Part shown: positions 25,550 through 38,970 of the stretch, piece after piece
Layout: the number at the start of each line of letters is the position of its first letter
Numbering within the stretch: position 1 is the first letter of the stretch
Origin: Letharia columbiana
Lineage: Eukaryota > Ascomycota > Lecanoromycetes > Lecanorales > Parmeliaceae
Direction: 5' to 3'
NCBI RefSeq assembly: GCF_014066305.1
Contig: NW_023501064.1
Coordinates: 1 to 64,000, forward strand
DNA length: 64,000 bases
Notes under the pieces: generated by a model
The model's input: only the letters and a program-made list of their open reading frames with translations
Database searches by the model: none
Told to the model about the DNA's origin: nothing
Translations under genes and position numbers: made by a program

Positions 25550-26861
25550 ATAGTAGATTTAAAGAGTAGTTCGCTAGTAAATCTAATTATATTAGAAAAA
25601 GAAGAGATAGATTTTACTACGAAAGAAGCTTAAGATTAGAAATTTCTAATATATAATAAAAATAATAATATTACGACTTAGCGATAAGTTTTATAATAAA
25701 TTTATATAAATTTATTAATTTTAATATATAAGTAATTAATATAATTAGAAGAAGAAGAAATAACTCTTATAAATCTAATTATTATAATAAAAAAGAATTT
25801 AGATATAATCTTCTCTTTTCTAATTATTATTCTAATTATCTAACTTTCTAAATTAGATAAACTTAAAAATATATTAAAAAGAATAGAGAGTTAACGTATA
25901 TATTCGATAACGATATATTTAATAATAATAATATAACTCTATTTTAAAGTTAAACTACTTCTTAAACTCGAGATATTATCTATAAAAATAGAAATTTTAA
26001 TAATATATATAGTAAAAATATTAAAATTATAATAGTTAAAGAATATCTATCTACGCGTAAATTATAAAAAAAAGAATAAATATAATAAGAAACTTAGAAA
26101 GAGGAAATCTATTAGATTATCCGCGGCGGTCGCGATAGATAAAAGAGTATCTTAAGTATTATTAATAGTAAAAATAACTAGAAAGTCGAGTAATAAGATT
26201 TCTAGAAAATCTATTATAAGTAAAAAGAGTATAAATAAGAGAAAAAGCGTCGCTAATTATATATTTAAAGTAAGAAAAATATAAAGATATTACTTAGATA
26301 GTAAGTTTAATCTTATATATACTTCTAATTATCTTTCTAATTATAGTCTACTAGCTATTATCCTTCGCGAAATTAAATATTTTTAGAAATCGATTAAGCT
26401 ATTAATTTCGAAAGCTTTATTTTTAAAACTTATTTAAGAAATTTCGTTATATTAGATATAAGAAATAATATTAAGTATTATTAATAAAGTTCTATTATCA
26501 AGGCGATATAGAAGATAATAGAATCTTTTCTATCTAATAATTTTTTAAATAAGACTTTTTATTATTCTTATATGAAATTCGCTAATAATAGAATATAGAT
26601 TTTTAACTTTTAGTAATTTATAATAAACGCGTAATATTATAAATTAAGAATATATAGCTTTTATATAGACTTTTAAAATTATTTAATATTAAGTTATATA
26701 TAAGTATAAAGATAGATTAAAAGCTTATAATTTAGTTTAGATAGATTATTAAACTATTATAAATAATAGAATAAAAAACTTTATAATTAAATTATCGACT
26801 TTCTTAATTTATAATATAACTCTTAATTATAATATTACTTATAAGATTATATTCTACTTTA

Positions 26862-27660
26862 AATTCTAGTTATCTTTAAAATTAATATTATATAATATAT
26901 TTAATTTATAATTTAAAAGATTTATATTATACTAAAGAATTAATAATTTTTATTATTATAAAATTATTTATATTATAATTATAGTTTTAATATAAATATA
27001 TATTATATTTTCTTATCTAATTATTAATAATTATATATTTTTATAGATTCTTATTATTATCTTAAAAAATAAAAGATTTTATTAAAGTCTATATATATTT
27101 AATTATTATATTAATTCTTAACTTAGAATTCTAATTATCTTTATAATTAATATTATATAAAATTATTAATTTATAATTCTAAAAAATTATATTATATTAA
27201 AAAATTAAAATAAGTTATTATTATAAAATTATCTATATTATAATAATAGTTTTAATATAGAAATATATTTATTATACTTACTTATTTAATTAATAAATAC
27301 TATATTTATATAATAGATTCTTATTATTATCTTAGAAAATAAAAGATTTTAATTAAAATCTATTAGATATTTATTTATTATATTAATCTTAGATTCGTAT
27401 TCGACTTAGAATTCTAATTATCTTTATAATTAATACTATATAAAGTATTTAATTTATACTTTTAGAAAATTATATTATATTAAAAATTATATTCTATTAA
27501 ATTATAAAAAAAATCTATTATTATAAAATTATAAGTATTATAAGTATAGTTTAAATATCTTATTTTCTTATTTAATTAATAAGTATTATATTTAATAATA
27601 GATTTCTATTATTATCTTAAAAAATAAAAGATTCTATTAAAATCTATAAGATATTATATT
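26862..27660. repeat. ~270-bp tandem repeat, three copies
   Basis: Three consecutive degraded copies start with AATTCTAGTTATCTT or AATTCTAATTATCTT at 26862, 27127 and 27410 (spacings 265 and 283 bp). Shared landmarks are TTATTATTATAAAATTAT, GATTCTTATTATTATCTTA and AAATAAAAGATT. All are extremely AT-rich. They abut the right inverted repeat at 27669, so they may be subterminal repeats of the large element. Confidence 0.7.
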
Positions 27661-27668
27661 TTTTATAA

Positions 27669-28131
27669 GTAAAGGCCTATAAATTAAATTTATAATTATT
27701 TTTTTAATTAGAGCTATCGAGTAAATAGATAAGCGATCTTTAATAAGCGAACTTTAATAGACTATTCGGCTATCGAGCGAACTTTAATAAGCGATATTTA
27801 AATTTCTTACGCTTTAATAATTATAAGATTAAATTTAGAAATTCTTTTTTTATCTAAAAGTTCTTATTTCGTTCTATAATTTTAGAAAGAAATCTTAAAA
27901 TTTTAATAGAAAATAAAAAAGTTATTCTAAAATTAAATAATATATATCTATTTTTTAATTAGAGCTATTCGACTATATTTTTTTTATAATTATAAATACT
28001 AATTTATTTATTCGCGATAACTTAGTCAATCTAATTAAAGAGCGTAGTAACTCTAAATTTATAATTAACTATATATATAAATTTAAGATTTTTAAGCTTA
28101 GCTCTATCTTATTCTATTATATATATTAATA
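27669..28131 (-). repeat. Right terminal inverted repeat (RIP-mutated)
   Basis: Reverse complement of 4685-5152 with abundant C>T and G>A changes: AAGGCCTATAAATT at the inner edge, AGCGAACTTTAATA units replacing the GCTCACCAAAG units, and AGAGCGTAGTAAC and TTAGCTCTATCTTATTC near the outer edge. The contrast in mutation load between the two arms is notable, because RIP normally hits both members of a duplicated pair. Confidence 0.6.
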
Positions 28132-31100
28132 GAATTAATTATTAATTACTAACTAACTTATTAGCGTATAATTAAACTCACGAACTTTTCTTTAAATTTA
28201 AACTTAAATTCTTCTTTAAGTTTTTTATTATATCTATTTTATTCTTCTTTATCTAAAAATCTTATAATTTTATAATATTAATTATTATCTTAAGTTTTAC
28301 GCGAGCGCTATAAATTAAGATAAGAACGATAAGCTTTTTATATACTACTTCTTCTTTTTTTTTTTTTTTTTTTTTTATTTATTATAATATTATAATAATT
28401 AGAAAGATAATTAGAAAGATACTTAGAAGTTATATTTTATTTTCTTCTTATAGAGTATCTTTTAAATACTATCGTTTATAGGTCTAGTAAATATATATAT
28501 TATAAAACTAACGTAATAGTAATTTTATATAGCGAGAAGATAAATAATAATAGAATTATAAATAATCTATTATTAAAAAGTAAAAGATAAGATTCTCTAT
28601 TATTATAAAGTGAAATTAAATTTATAATTTTAATTATATATATAGAAGTAGAACAATATAAATAATCTTTAGCGAATACTTCGCGATAATAATCTTTTAA
28701 TAAAATTCTTCTTATTTTTATCGCTATTAAGATCTTATAATTATTTAATTAATATTAAAAATTATAAGCGTAAAGCGATAGAAGAGCTCTTATAAAATTC
28801 TTATATTATTAAATCTTATCGATATATAATAGCTCTCGAAGTATATAACTCACTTAAAGCTCGCTTATAAAAATTATCTATTATTAATCTTAATACGATA
28901 TTAATCGCGAGAGATAAAGTTAAAAATATAGATAGATTTAAAAGCGTAAGTTTAGAGAAGTAGAAAAAGATATTATAAGAGATTAAAGATATATACTTTT
29001 ATAAATAATAAGATCGACTATATCGTAATATTATTAGATATTAATATATATAATTTTTTTATTTAATATTTTAAAGGGAAAGTATATATCTATATTAGCT
29101 ATATAATTAAGTCTAAATAATTAAAAATAAAAAAGCGCTATTAATAACGATAAGAGTATAATCTTATAATAAAAAGATTTAATAGAGAAGAAAATATTAA
29201 ATAATTCTATTTATCTCGTAATTTTAAGATAAATAAAAAAAGAGAAAGAATAAGAGATAAGTATATTATTAGATAATAACTTGAAGTTATTAGTTAGATT
29301 ATTTAATATAATTAAGTAATCTTATAAATAGAGATTACTTCTTATCTTTATAATAATTTAAAAGTTTTAATAAAGAACTTATTAGTCTCTATAAGCGAAA
29401 ATAACGTATATTAACTCTTATAACTATAAATTTTATTATATAATTAAGAAATATAAGTATAGAGGTTTTACGATATAGAACTATTCTTCTAAAATCGATT
29501 ATAAGATATACTATTATTATTTCTCGCGTATATAAAATTATTAACTTATAATTTTTAGATTAAAAAAATATATAATTATATATAAACGAATTCTATAATA
29601 AATATCTTTTTTATTTATTACTCTCTCTTTAATAAAAGTATACTAAAAATCACCTAGACTAATTAATTAAAATTCGATTTATTATCTTTATATATTTATT
29701 TTAATAAAGTCGAGCGCGTAGTATAAAGGAATTTAATAGTATAATAATTTAATATAAATAATAATAATTTTCTAGATTTATTAGGCTCGACTAAATAGTA
29801 GCTAGAGAATTATAATTATACGCTAAATAAATAAAAGTTAGATAAAGATAACGATAGAATAAAAGAGATCTTTTGAATAATAGCTAATAACTATAATAAT
29901 AAGATTTTAAATCGCTTTTTATTTTTATTATTAAGATATAAATACTTAGATATAAGAGCTTAAAAGAAGAGATTATAATAGATTTCGCTATCTATTAATT
30001 AGAAAAATACTTAGAATTTTATATTATAAATTCTTTTTCTCTTATATCGAACGCTAATTCTTAGAGTCTATAAATTTTTTTAAGATAATTAAGAGATAGT
30101 AGACTTACTAATATATTATCTTAATAGCTCTTTATCGTTAATCTCTTAATTCTTTATAAAAGCTACTTCTTATACTTAATAATAGCGAAGCGATAACTTT
30201 ATATTATTAAGTTTTTAGTCGTTTACGCTATCTATCTTATAAGCCCTCTTTAATATTTCTATTAAGAGTTATAATCGATTTTAAGATATAATTCTTTTTA
30301 ATTATAATATCTTTTTTTACGCGGCTAGTACTTTCTATTTATAGATATATCTAGAAATAAATAATACTTCTCGATTAAGGTTTATATCTTAGATATTTAT
30401 ATTCGTTAGATATACATCTTATTCTCTTTAAATCTTTCTTCTTATTAGCTTTAATATTTCTATTAAATTTACTCTTATCTTTCTTTCTTAACTTTTTAAC
30501 TTTTTCTTCTTTAATCTTATAAATAACGCTTTAAATTTCTACTATTATATTAAATTCTTACTTCTAATTTAATTTATATTAAGTTCGTTTATAACTATTA
30601 TTTAACTTATAATACTTTAAAATTTAAGAATTTAAGATCTTATTTTATACTCTTTCGATATATATACGTAATTAATATTATCGCTTAAGACTCTTTATTA
30701 AAGTAATTATTATTACGCTCTAAGCGTCCCTTTACTTACTTATATTTAGTATATTTTCTCTCTCTTATATACGTAATAGATATAGTCGATTTTATAATCT
30801 AGATCTCAAATCTTAGACTTCGCGTAGAGCTAAAATAATACTTTATAGTAATTAAGTATAAATTTCTAATTTTCGATATTTAGTTAGATTTTAAGCGTAC
30901 TTTTATAAATTAAAAAGAAATATTTATCGATCGAGTCTTTAATCGAATTCGATATTTTTATTTTATTAAATATCTTTATAGATAAAGCTATTAACGATAT
31001 AAGAACATAGAGATAATAGAAGATTTTATACTCTCGTAGATTATCTTAATAAGCTTTTATAAAAAAATCTATATTTATAAATTATTCGAATTCTTATTCG

Positions 31101-32722
31101 ATCTATAAGCGCGTTTTATAGTTTAACTATATTCTATTTATATATTCGAAAATATAGATTAACGCTAAGTATTATCTCTTTCTTAGTAATCTTCTTATTA
31201 ATAATAAAGATTATATTTAGATTCTTACTTCTAATCTAATTTATATTAAAATTATTTATAACTATTATTTAACTTATAATACTTTAAGATTTAAGAATTT
31301 AAGATCTTATTTTTCATATTAAAATTATTAATTATATATTTTTTTAAATAAGAAGTTCTCGCTAATAAAGAGGATATAAAGAGATTATTATTAGAATAAT
31401 AAATTTATATATTTTTCGATAATTAGAAAGATAATTAGAATTCTATTCTATATTAAGTATCTTAACCCTCTTCTATCTAAGTAAAGTACTTTTAATTATC
31501 TTATTCTTATTTTTTATATACTTTCTCTTATTATATATTAATATATTATTTATATAAGCTTTATATCTTTAATTATTAATATAACTCTTTTATTATAAAT
31601 AGCGTAGAGATTATTAATTATATAATTTATTAATAGAATAATAACTTAATAGAAAGCTAATATATAATAAAATTTCGATATTAGAGTCGCTTTGATAGCT
31701 TCTTATAACGTATTTAATATAGAAGTCTAAATTCGTATAGTATAATAAGGTAATAATATTATATTAATAATCTTTTATATTATATAGACGAAAGATCTTT
31801 TTAGAAGAAGTAAATTAGTTAATTTCTAATATCTTTTAATCTCTCATAAAGTAATAGCTAAATTATTATTAATTATATATATATATTACTTAATAAAATA
31901 TTATATTACTATACTTACTTTCTTATTTTTAATATCGATTTTTAATCTTTATAAGTAAAGACTCTAAAATACTCTTTTTGACGGTCTTTATATCGAAAGC
32001 GCGAATAACTAAAGACTTATCTTATTCGATTTTTTTCGTAATTATCTTTTTACGACTAGAAGACTTTAAAATTTTCTTTTAACTTAAAGTCTTAATATAA
32101 AGATTAAATAAGCGATTATTCGACTAATTATTTATATCGTTAAGAAGATTATTAAGATTTATATTATCTTTTAAATAAGATCGACTTAATATATAAATTA
32201 ATATCGCTATCTCTATATAATAATAATATAATAAAATCGCTATCGAGATTAATAATTATTAATAATATATTATTATTAAGTTAAATTAAGACGAATAAGA
32301 TAAAATAATTATAATATAAAATATCGATAAGAGAAAATATTTAATTTATAATAAAATACTAAGAAAGAAAGAAAGAGAGAATTTCTACTCGTAGTTTTAA
32401 TATCTTAAAATCTATCTAGCGTTATACTAGCGAAGTCTATTAAATTTAATCTATTAAAATACGTTATATAATATAATAATTATACTTTTAATTATTATTA
32501 TAATTATACTAGTTAACTCTAAAGAAACTAATCTTTTAATTAGAAGATTTATATCTAGATATTTAATAACTATATATTAGAATATACTTACTTTAAATTC
32601 TAGATATAAATATCTTTACTCTTAGACGAGATAAAGAAGCTATAGATTTAGAGATCGAATATTACTAAGAGTCACCTACTATTTTCTATTATATTTTAGC
32701 TATTTACGATTATTAATATACT
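28132..32722. other. AT-rich RIP desert with dispersed short repeats
   Basis: No gene or recognisable transposon protein. It contains a 22-base T run (28355-28376), two plus-oriented copies of the 21-base motif (28396-28416 and 31420-31440), and a direct repeat of about 95 bp (30552-30646 and 31219-31313, both containing TTATAACTATTATTTAACTT). The direct repeat could be the ends of a small dead element. CpG is retained and CpA/TpG are scarce throughout. Confidence 0.5.
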
Positions 32723-33413
32723 TGTTAATAAGAAAGATATATTATTACTATACGAATTTAATCGCGATATTAATAATAACTATAGAAACTAAAGCTATTA
32801 AATATAGAAATATCTATTAATAAGGAAAGTATACTATTACTATACGAATTTAATCGCGATATTAATAATAATTATAGAAACTAAAGCTATCGAATATAGA
32901 AATACTCTGTTAATAAGAAAGGCGTACTATTACTATACGAATTTAATCGCGATATTAATAATAATTATAGAAACTAAAGCTATCGAATATAGAGATACTA
33001 TATAAGAAAAGGCGTACTATTATTATACGAATTTTCGCGTATTAATAATAATTATAAAAATTAAATATTACTATACGAATTTAATCGCGATATTAATAAT
33101 AATTATAGAAATTAAAGCTATCGAATATAGAAATACCTATTAATAAGAAAGGCGTATTATTACTATACGAATTTAATCGCGATATTAATAATAATTATAG
33201 AAACTAAAGCTATCGAATATAGAAATACTCGTTAATAAGAAAGGCGTACTATTACTATACGAATTTAATCGCGATATTAATAGTAATTATAGAAATTAAA
33301 GCTATCGAATATAGAAATACTCGTTAATAAGAAAGGCGTATTATTATTATATAAATTTAATCGCGATATTAATAGTAACTATAGAAATTAAAGCTATTCG
33401 AGTATAGGAATAT
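32723..33413. repeat. ~93-bp satellite array (about 8 units, one truncated)
   Basis: Units contain TTAATAAGAAAGGCG, TATTACTATACGAATTTAATC, GCGATATTAATAATAATTAT and AGCTATCGAATATAGAAATA. The first unit starts are at 32725, 32817 and 32910 (92-93 bp apart). Around 33002-33060 one unit is internally deleted. Further copies follow to 33413. Units remain closely similar despite the RIP-like composition, so the array expanded or was homogenised after the region was mutated. Confidence 0.8.
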
Positions 33414-36400
33414 AATCTTTAATTTAATATAGATTTTAGAATAAAGAAGCCTCTTTTATTAAAGTAGTAGTATTTTTATAAATATATATCTATATTTAAA
33501 TCGATTTAAGAAGTTTTATTCTATAAATATAAAATATATAAAGTTATTAGATTAAGTATAATAGCTAAATATTATTAATTAAGCGTAATAAATAGAATAA
33601 TAATTAGAATATCTTATTCTTAACTTAGAATAGTTTTTCTTTTATTTATTATATATTTTCTTTTTATAAAAACTACGTCTAGACTTTAATAATACTATAT
33701 TATTATTTATAAACTTATATCTTATTATAATTATCTAAAAAGCTATATATCTTTTAATTATAAAGTAATTCTTTTTATATAAAATATATATAATTAAGTC
33801 GCTAGATATTAGTTAGTAATTTTCTTTATTTATAATTATTAAAGAGTAAGTTATATTATTAAAATTACTCGCTAATTTTATCTTTATAGCTTCTTAAAGT
33901 ATCTATAATATAGAGATTTAAATTTAAAGCGAATTAATCGATTTTAAAGTTATATAAATTAAGATCTTCTTTATTATTTAAGTAAATATAATTTAAAAAA
34001 TAATTAAATTTGTTAATCTCTACTATTCGCGAATTTTCTTTAATATATAAACTTTTAAGTCTAATTAGTAATAATATAATTAACGTATATAATTAATTTA
34101 TTATCTAATTTAAATATATATAATTAATATAATTACGCACTTTTCTTATTTATAACTATACTTCTTAAACTTCGCATATAACTTTCTAATTTTTATCTTC
34201 GCGAAATCTTATTTTTACTTTATTTCGATAATTTAAACGAGTCTAAATTAATAGTTAATAAATTATTAAGAATTTTTTAAGTTTTTATAATTATCGAGTT
34301 AATAGCTTTAATAGATAATAATATTATATATTAATAAATTATATTTAATATTATAATTAATTATTATATTAAGAGATATAGCGCTATTAGACGTATATTT
34401 ACTTTATAAAAATAATATTATTAATTTAATTTAACTATAGAATATAGAGAAAATAATTTTATTTTCTTTAGATATAGATAATATTATAATAAATAAGTGT
34501 ATTATAATATAAATACTATAATAATAAAAAGAATTTTTAAAAAAGAAGAGAGTAAATTAGAAAAGAATAATATTAAATATTTATTATCGAGCTAACTAAT
34601 ATTATATAACTAAAATCTTATTAAAATAAAATACTATTTAAAGATAGATTAAGTTTAAATATTAATTAGAAAGCTAATTAGAAAAAGAAGATTAATTTTT
34701 TTTTATTAATATATATCGTAGAGCTATATATAAGCGCTTCTTTCTATATTTTAAATATACTTTAGATATTTATAGCTATATATATACGCCCCCTCTTATA
34801 TTTTATATATATTTTATATATTTCGATATTCTTTATATACGCGATATATCTATTAAAGATAATCTTATTAATTTAATTAATTTCTATTTAATCTTATATT
34901 TATTAGTTATAAGAAAAGCTCTTTATTTTAATATTATAACTTTATTAATTTATTATTCTTAAATATCGAGCCGTTTATAGCTTACGATTAATTTACTTAC
35001 TTTCTTCTCTTCTTCTATTATAAAGATAGAAGAAGATATTATTTCTTTTTCGCCTTCGTCTATAACGAATTAATTATTATTTTTATAAGATTAAAGATAT
35101 CGACTTAAAGACGATATTCGTTTAATTAAAAGCGAAGAATATAATATTTTAATATTTTAACATCTTAAGTAAAAGATATTATAATATTACTTAAATAAAA
35201 GAGAGTTATATTAATAAGAAAGATATTAATATTTAAAAATAATCTTAGCGCGATAGAAGATTTAATTTTTATATATAGAAGATTTAGATAATAATTAATC
35301 TAGCTAATTAAATTATTAAAGCGTTTAAGCTAGATTTTAATTCTATATTAATATCTAATAAAATAAATTTAATAGTTTTAAGATATTAATATACGCTTTT
35401 ATTAATATAATTAGCGATTAGAATATTAATTAAATAAATATAATCTTTAATTTTAATAATTAAAATAATATAATAATAAATAAGTATTAATATTAAAATA
35501 AATAAAGTATATATTATATTAAGTAGAAAAGCGTTAATAGCTAGACTAATTAGAGTTTTAAATTAATAAAATTAAATATTAATTCTATATTAATATTATT
35601 ATATACTTTTAAATATATAATTACTAATTATAATATTAATTAGAAAGAATTAATCTTTAATTTAAAATATCGAAAATAATATAGCGATATATTATTAAAG
35701 CGATATAAGTTATTAAAGCGATATAAGTTTCTATTATAGCGAGAAGATAGAATTTATATATTAAATATTAATTCTTATTTTATTTCTAATATTTTATTTA
35801 TTTATATATCTCTTTTAATTTCTCTTTAAATATCTTAATCTTAAGATATTAATTAAATCTTTATTTAGCGTAAACTTAACTTTCTTAATTAACGATATTT
35901 AATATAAAATATTAATAAATATATTTCGATATAAAGATAGTAATAAATCTTACTTTCTTTTTTAATATTAATAATAAAAAATAATAAATATAGTAATAAA
36001 TAAAGATAGTATAGATTATATAGAATTAGTTTAAATCTAATAGCGATTATTAACCTATTTATTAGAGCTTAGAAATTAGAAAATTCTAGAAATAAATATA
36101 ATTTAACGAATATACGCTTATCGATTTCTAAGAAGTTATATATTATTTATTATTACTATAATAAGATTCTAATTTATTTATTTATAGATTATAAAATAAG
36201 CGATATAATAGTATATATTAAGTTTAAGAAATATATTAAGAAATCTAATTTAAGTAGTTTATAATAAACGAATCTAGTTAATAATTATAAAAATTAGATA
36301 TATTTCTAAATTAGACAATATAAATTATTAATAAATAAAACAATAAATAGAATATCTAATTTACTATTTACTCTAGAAAAGATAATATTAAAATTCTCTT

Positions 36401-38970
36401 ATAATATTAGAAAGTCGAAAGCTTATACGCGAAGACTTCTTAAAATAATTTTATCGCTAAATTATAAATATTAATATTTTATTTATAATTACTAATAATT
36501 CTAAGATATTATAACTTTTACGCTATCTCGATCTTAATATATAATTAAAATTAATATTTATTATAAAGAATTAATTAATAAGAAAAGCTATAGAGCTAGA
36601 GATAAGATTATTAAAGAATTTATTAGTCGATAATATTAAAGTCTCTCTAACTCTAAATTATTAATTATCTTATAATTATTAATTATTTATAATAATTCTA
36701 GCTTTTTTTATTAATATTAATTAATAATAATATAAGATTCTTATAGATTTTAAATATATCGAAGATAAATATATTAGCTAGAAACTTATAAGTATTATTA
36801 ATTTAATTCTTATAAAATATAAGATTTAGAATTATATATTTAAATTTATAACTAATAACGCTAATAATAATAATATACTTTATAAAGATTTAATTATTTA
36901 TCTTTTTATTTTTATAATAAATAACTCGCTTAATATTAAAGAATTTAAGTTTTTAAATTATTTATAATATATTTTTTATATAGTATATATTATTTAATTA
37001 ATCTTAAAAGAACTTCTAGATAATATTAGAGTTATTTTAATAAATAAGAAATTTTAAAGAAGCTAAGATAATAAAGAAGATAAGAATTAAGTTTAAATAA
37101 GTATAATTAATCTATTAATAACTCTAATAAAAATATAATATTTCTTATTATTATTCTAATTATTATATTATTAATTATATTAAAATTTAAAAAATTATTA
37201 TATATATTAATATTAGCGACTAGCGTAAAGAGATCTTTTTTATATTATAAACTAAACGACTTTAAGATAAAAATATTTTAATATTAGATAAATATTAATC
37301 TTTAAAAAAAAGTAATATTATTAAGAGACGCTCTTTTAAGCTCTTTTAGAATATTAAGACTTATTAAAATTTAACTTATTAGATATTAATTCGCGCTCTA
37401 CTTCTTTATATTAATATTATATACTTTTTAAAAAATAGATTAACTATCTATTTAAGATTAAATAATAAAAAATAATTATAAATAAAAATTATAGTCTAGA
37501 CGTCTAAATAATTTTTAATTAATTTCTAATAGATTTAATATTTAATTTAGCTTATTAGATTTTTTTATAAATTTATAAAATTAATAAATAGAGAAAAGAA
37601 GATTATAATTTACTACGTCTTTAATATTTATAATTATCTATTTAATTATATAGATAAAGAGCTTAGAAAATTAAGAAGAAAGAGAATTTCTTAGAAAAAA
37701 GAACTTTTTAAAGCTTTTAAAACGGCTCGCGAGAAATTAACTATCTATTATAATCGAACTTAATTAGATTTAAACTATCTATATAAATAAGTTACGCTTT
37801 TATATTTAAATTATAATAATATAAAATTAAAGAAATTAAATTAAAAGATTAATATTAGAAAGAAGTTATAGATAAAGATCTATTAAAAAGCGCTTAAAAG
37901 GATATTTTAAAATTATTAAAATATTAATATAAGTAGTTAATTATAAAGAGCTAAGCGAATAAATTAATTAAATAAAAATACGCTTAATTAAGCGATAAAA
38001 TTTAAGATTAAGAATTTAGATAATAAGAATAAATATAATTAGCTTTAGTAATATAGATAAAATAATAAGTCTTCTAATTATTATTCTAATTATAATCTTA
38101 TCTCTAATCTTTATAAAGCTTCTTTTAATAATCTAGCGAATCTTTTAATTCTAAAGTAATAAAAGAAATTAAAGTTTAAATACATTATAGTTCGCTAAAA
38201 TAACTTATAATATTCTTTATTCTCTCGCGGAGGCTATTATATATAAGCGATACTTCTTAATAATTAAAAGATATTATAATACTTAAAAGTATTATTTATT
38301 AGCGATATTTTATACTCTAATAATAATTCTTTATATAAAGTATTAAGAAAATAAGTTTAAATAAGTTAGACTTAATTTTAAAGAAGATTTTAATATATCG
38401 AATTAGATTAAAAGAGCTAATAGTACTTTATATAAAAATTTAATTAATAATTATAATAATTATATTAATAAAGATAATAAGCTTATAAAAAGTACTTCGA
38501 TAAGTTTAATATTTATAAATTTATTAAGATATATCGCTAATACTCTATAATATATAGAGAAATAATTAATAAGCTTATAATTAGAGAGAATTAGTAATAA
38601 TAAATTTAATCTTAATAAAGAGATTTAAAATAACTTAAAAAGCGAATTTATTTATAAATAGTTAATAAGTTTAATTAGATAGAGATAGACTTAGAGATAT
38701 TTAATAGAATTAAGATAGAGTAGAATAGAAGAGTAAATTAGAGTTTAAGAGAAGAATAAATATAAAGTTTATTAAGCTTATTTAACGCGTTAAGATAAAT
38801 ATATAAATAAAGATAATTATAGAATTTTATTCTTATAATATTTAAAGATTTAAAATTTAGAATATTCTTTTATATTATAATTTTAAGAAGAAGAATAGAG
38901 ACGCTTATAGTTCTAATTATTATTCTAATTATTAATATTAATAAAAAGATAAATAGCTATATTAAATTAC
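33414..38970. other. AT-rich RIP desert up to the gene-island border
   Basis: No coding sequence recognised. Composition changes within about 50 bp at 38,960-39,010 from AT-rich to ordinary genic DNA. Near the border the motif GTTCTAATTATTATTCTAATT (38909 onward) resembles the dispersed 21-mer. CGCGGAGGC near 38227 is one of few GC-rich scraps. Confidence 0.5.

Larger units (their letters stand above)
24879..27668. other. AT-rich desert around the tandem arrays
   Basis: Apart from the 24-bp and ~270-bp arrays listed separately, this part holds one GC-rich scrap (CCGCGGCGGTCGCGAT near 26120) and two inverted copies of a 21-base motif (25157-25177 and 26323-26343). No intact gene was seen. Confidence 0.45.
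4685..28131. mobile_element. Candidate 23-kb element bounded by ~465-bp inverted repeats
   Basis: The left end (4685-5152, lightly mutated) and right end (27669-28131, heavily RIP-mutated) are inverted copies. Both begin TATATAATAGAATAAGATAG, then AGGGCTGAGCTTG..., include the ACTACGCTCTTT block and a long AT stretch, and finish with a short tandem of GCTCACCAAAG-type units and AGGCCTTTACT. The first ~120 bases are related to the ends of the 126-bp-repeat module, so the two families share termini. The interior holds a nested gypsy element, an LTR-like pair and the 16.9-19 kb module. I see no transposase, so the class is unknown. The pair could also be two independent insertions; no clear target duplication was identified. 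Confidence 0.45.

Noticed and set aside
1..38970. CRISPR array or prokaryotic operon in the repeat region
   Set aside because: The tandem arrays are coding-like or satellite repeats without unique spacers, and the sequence is fungal.
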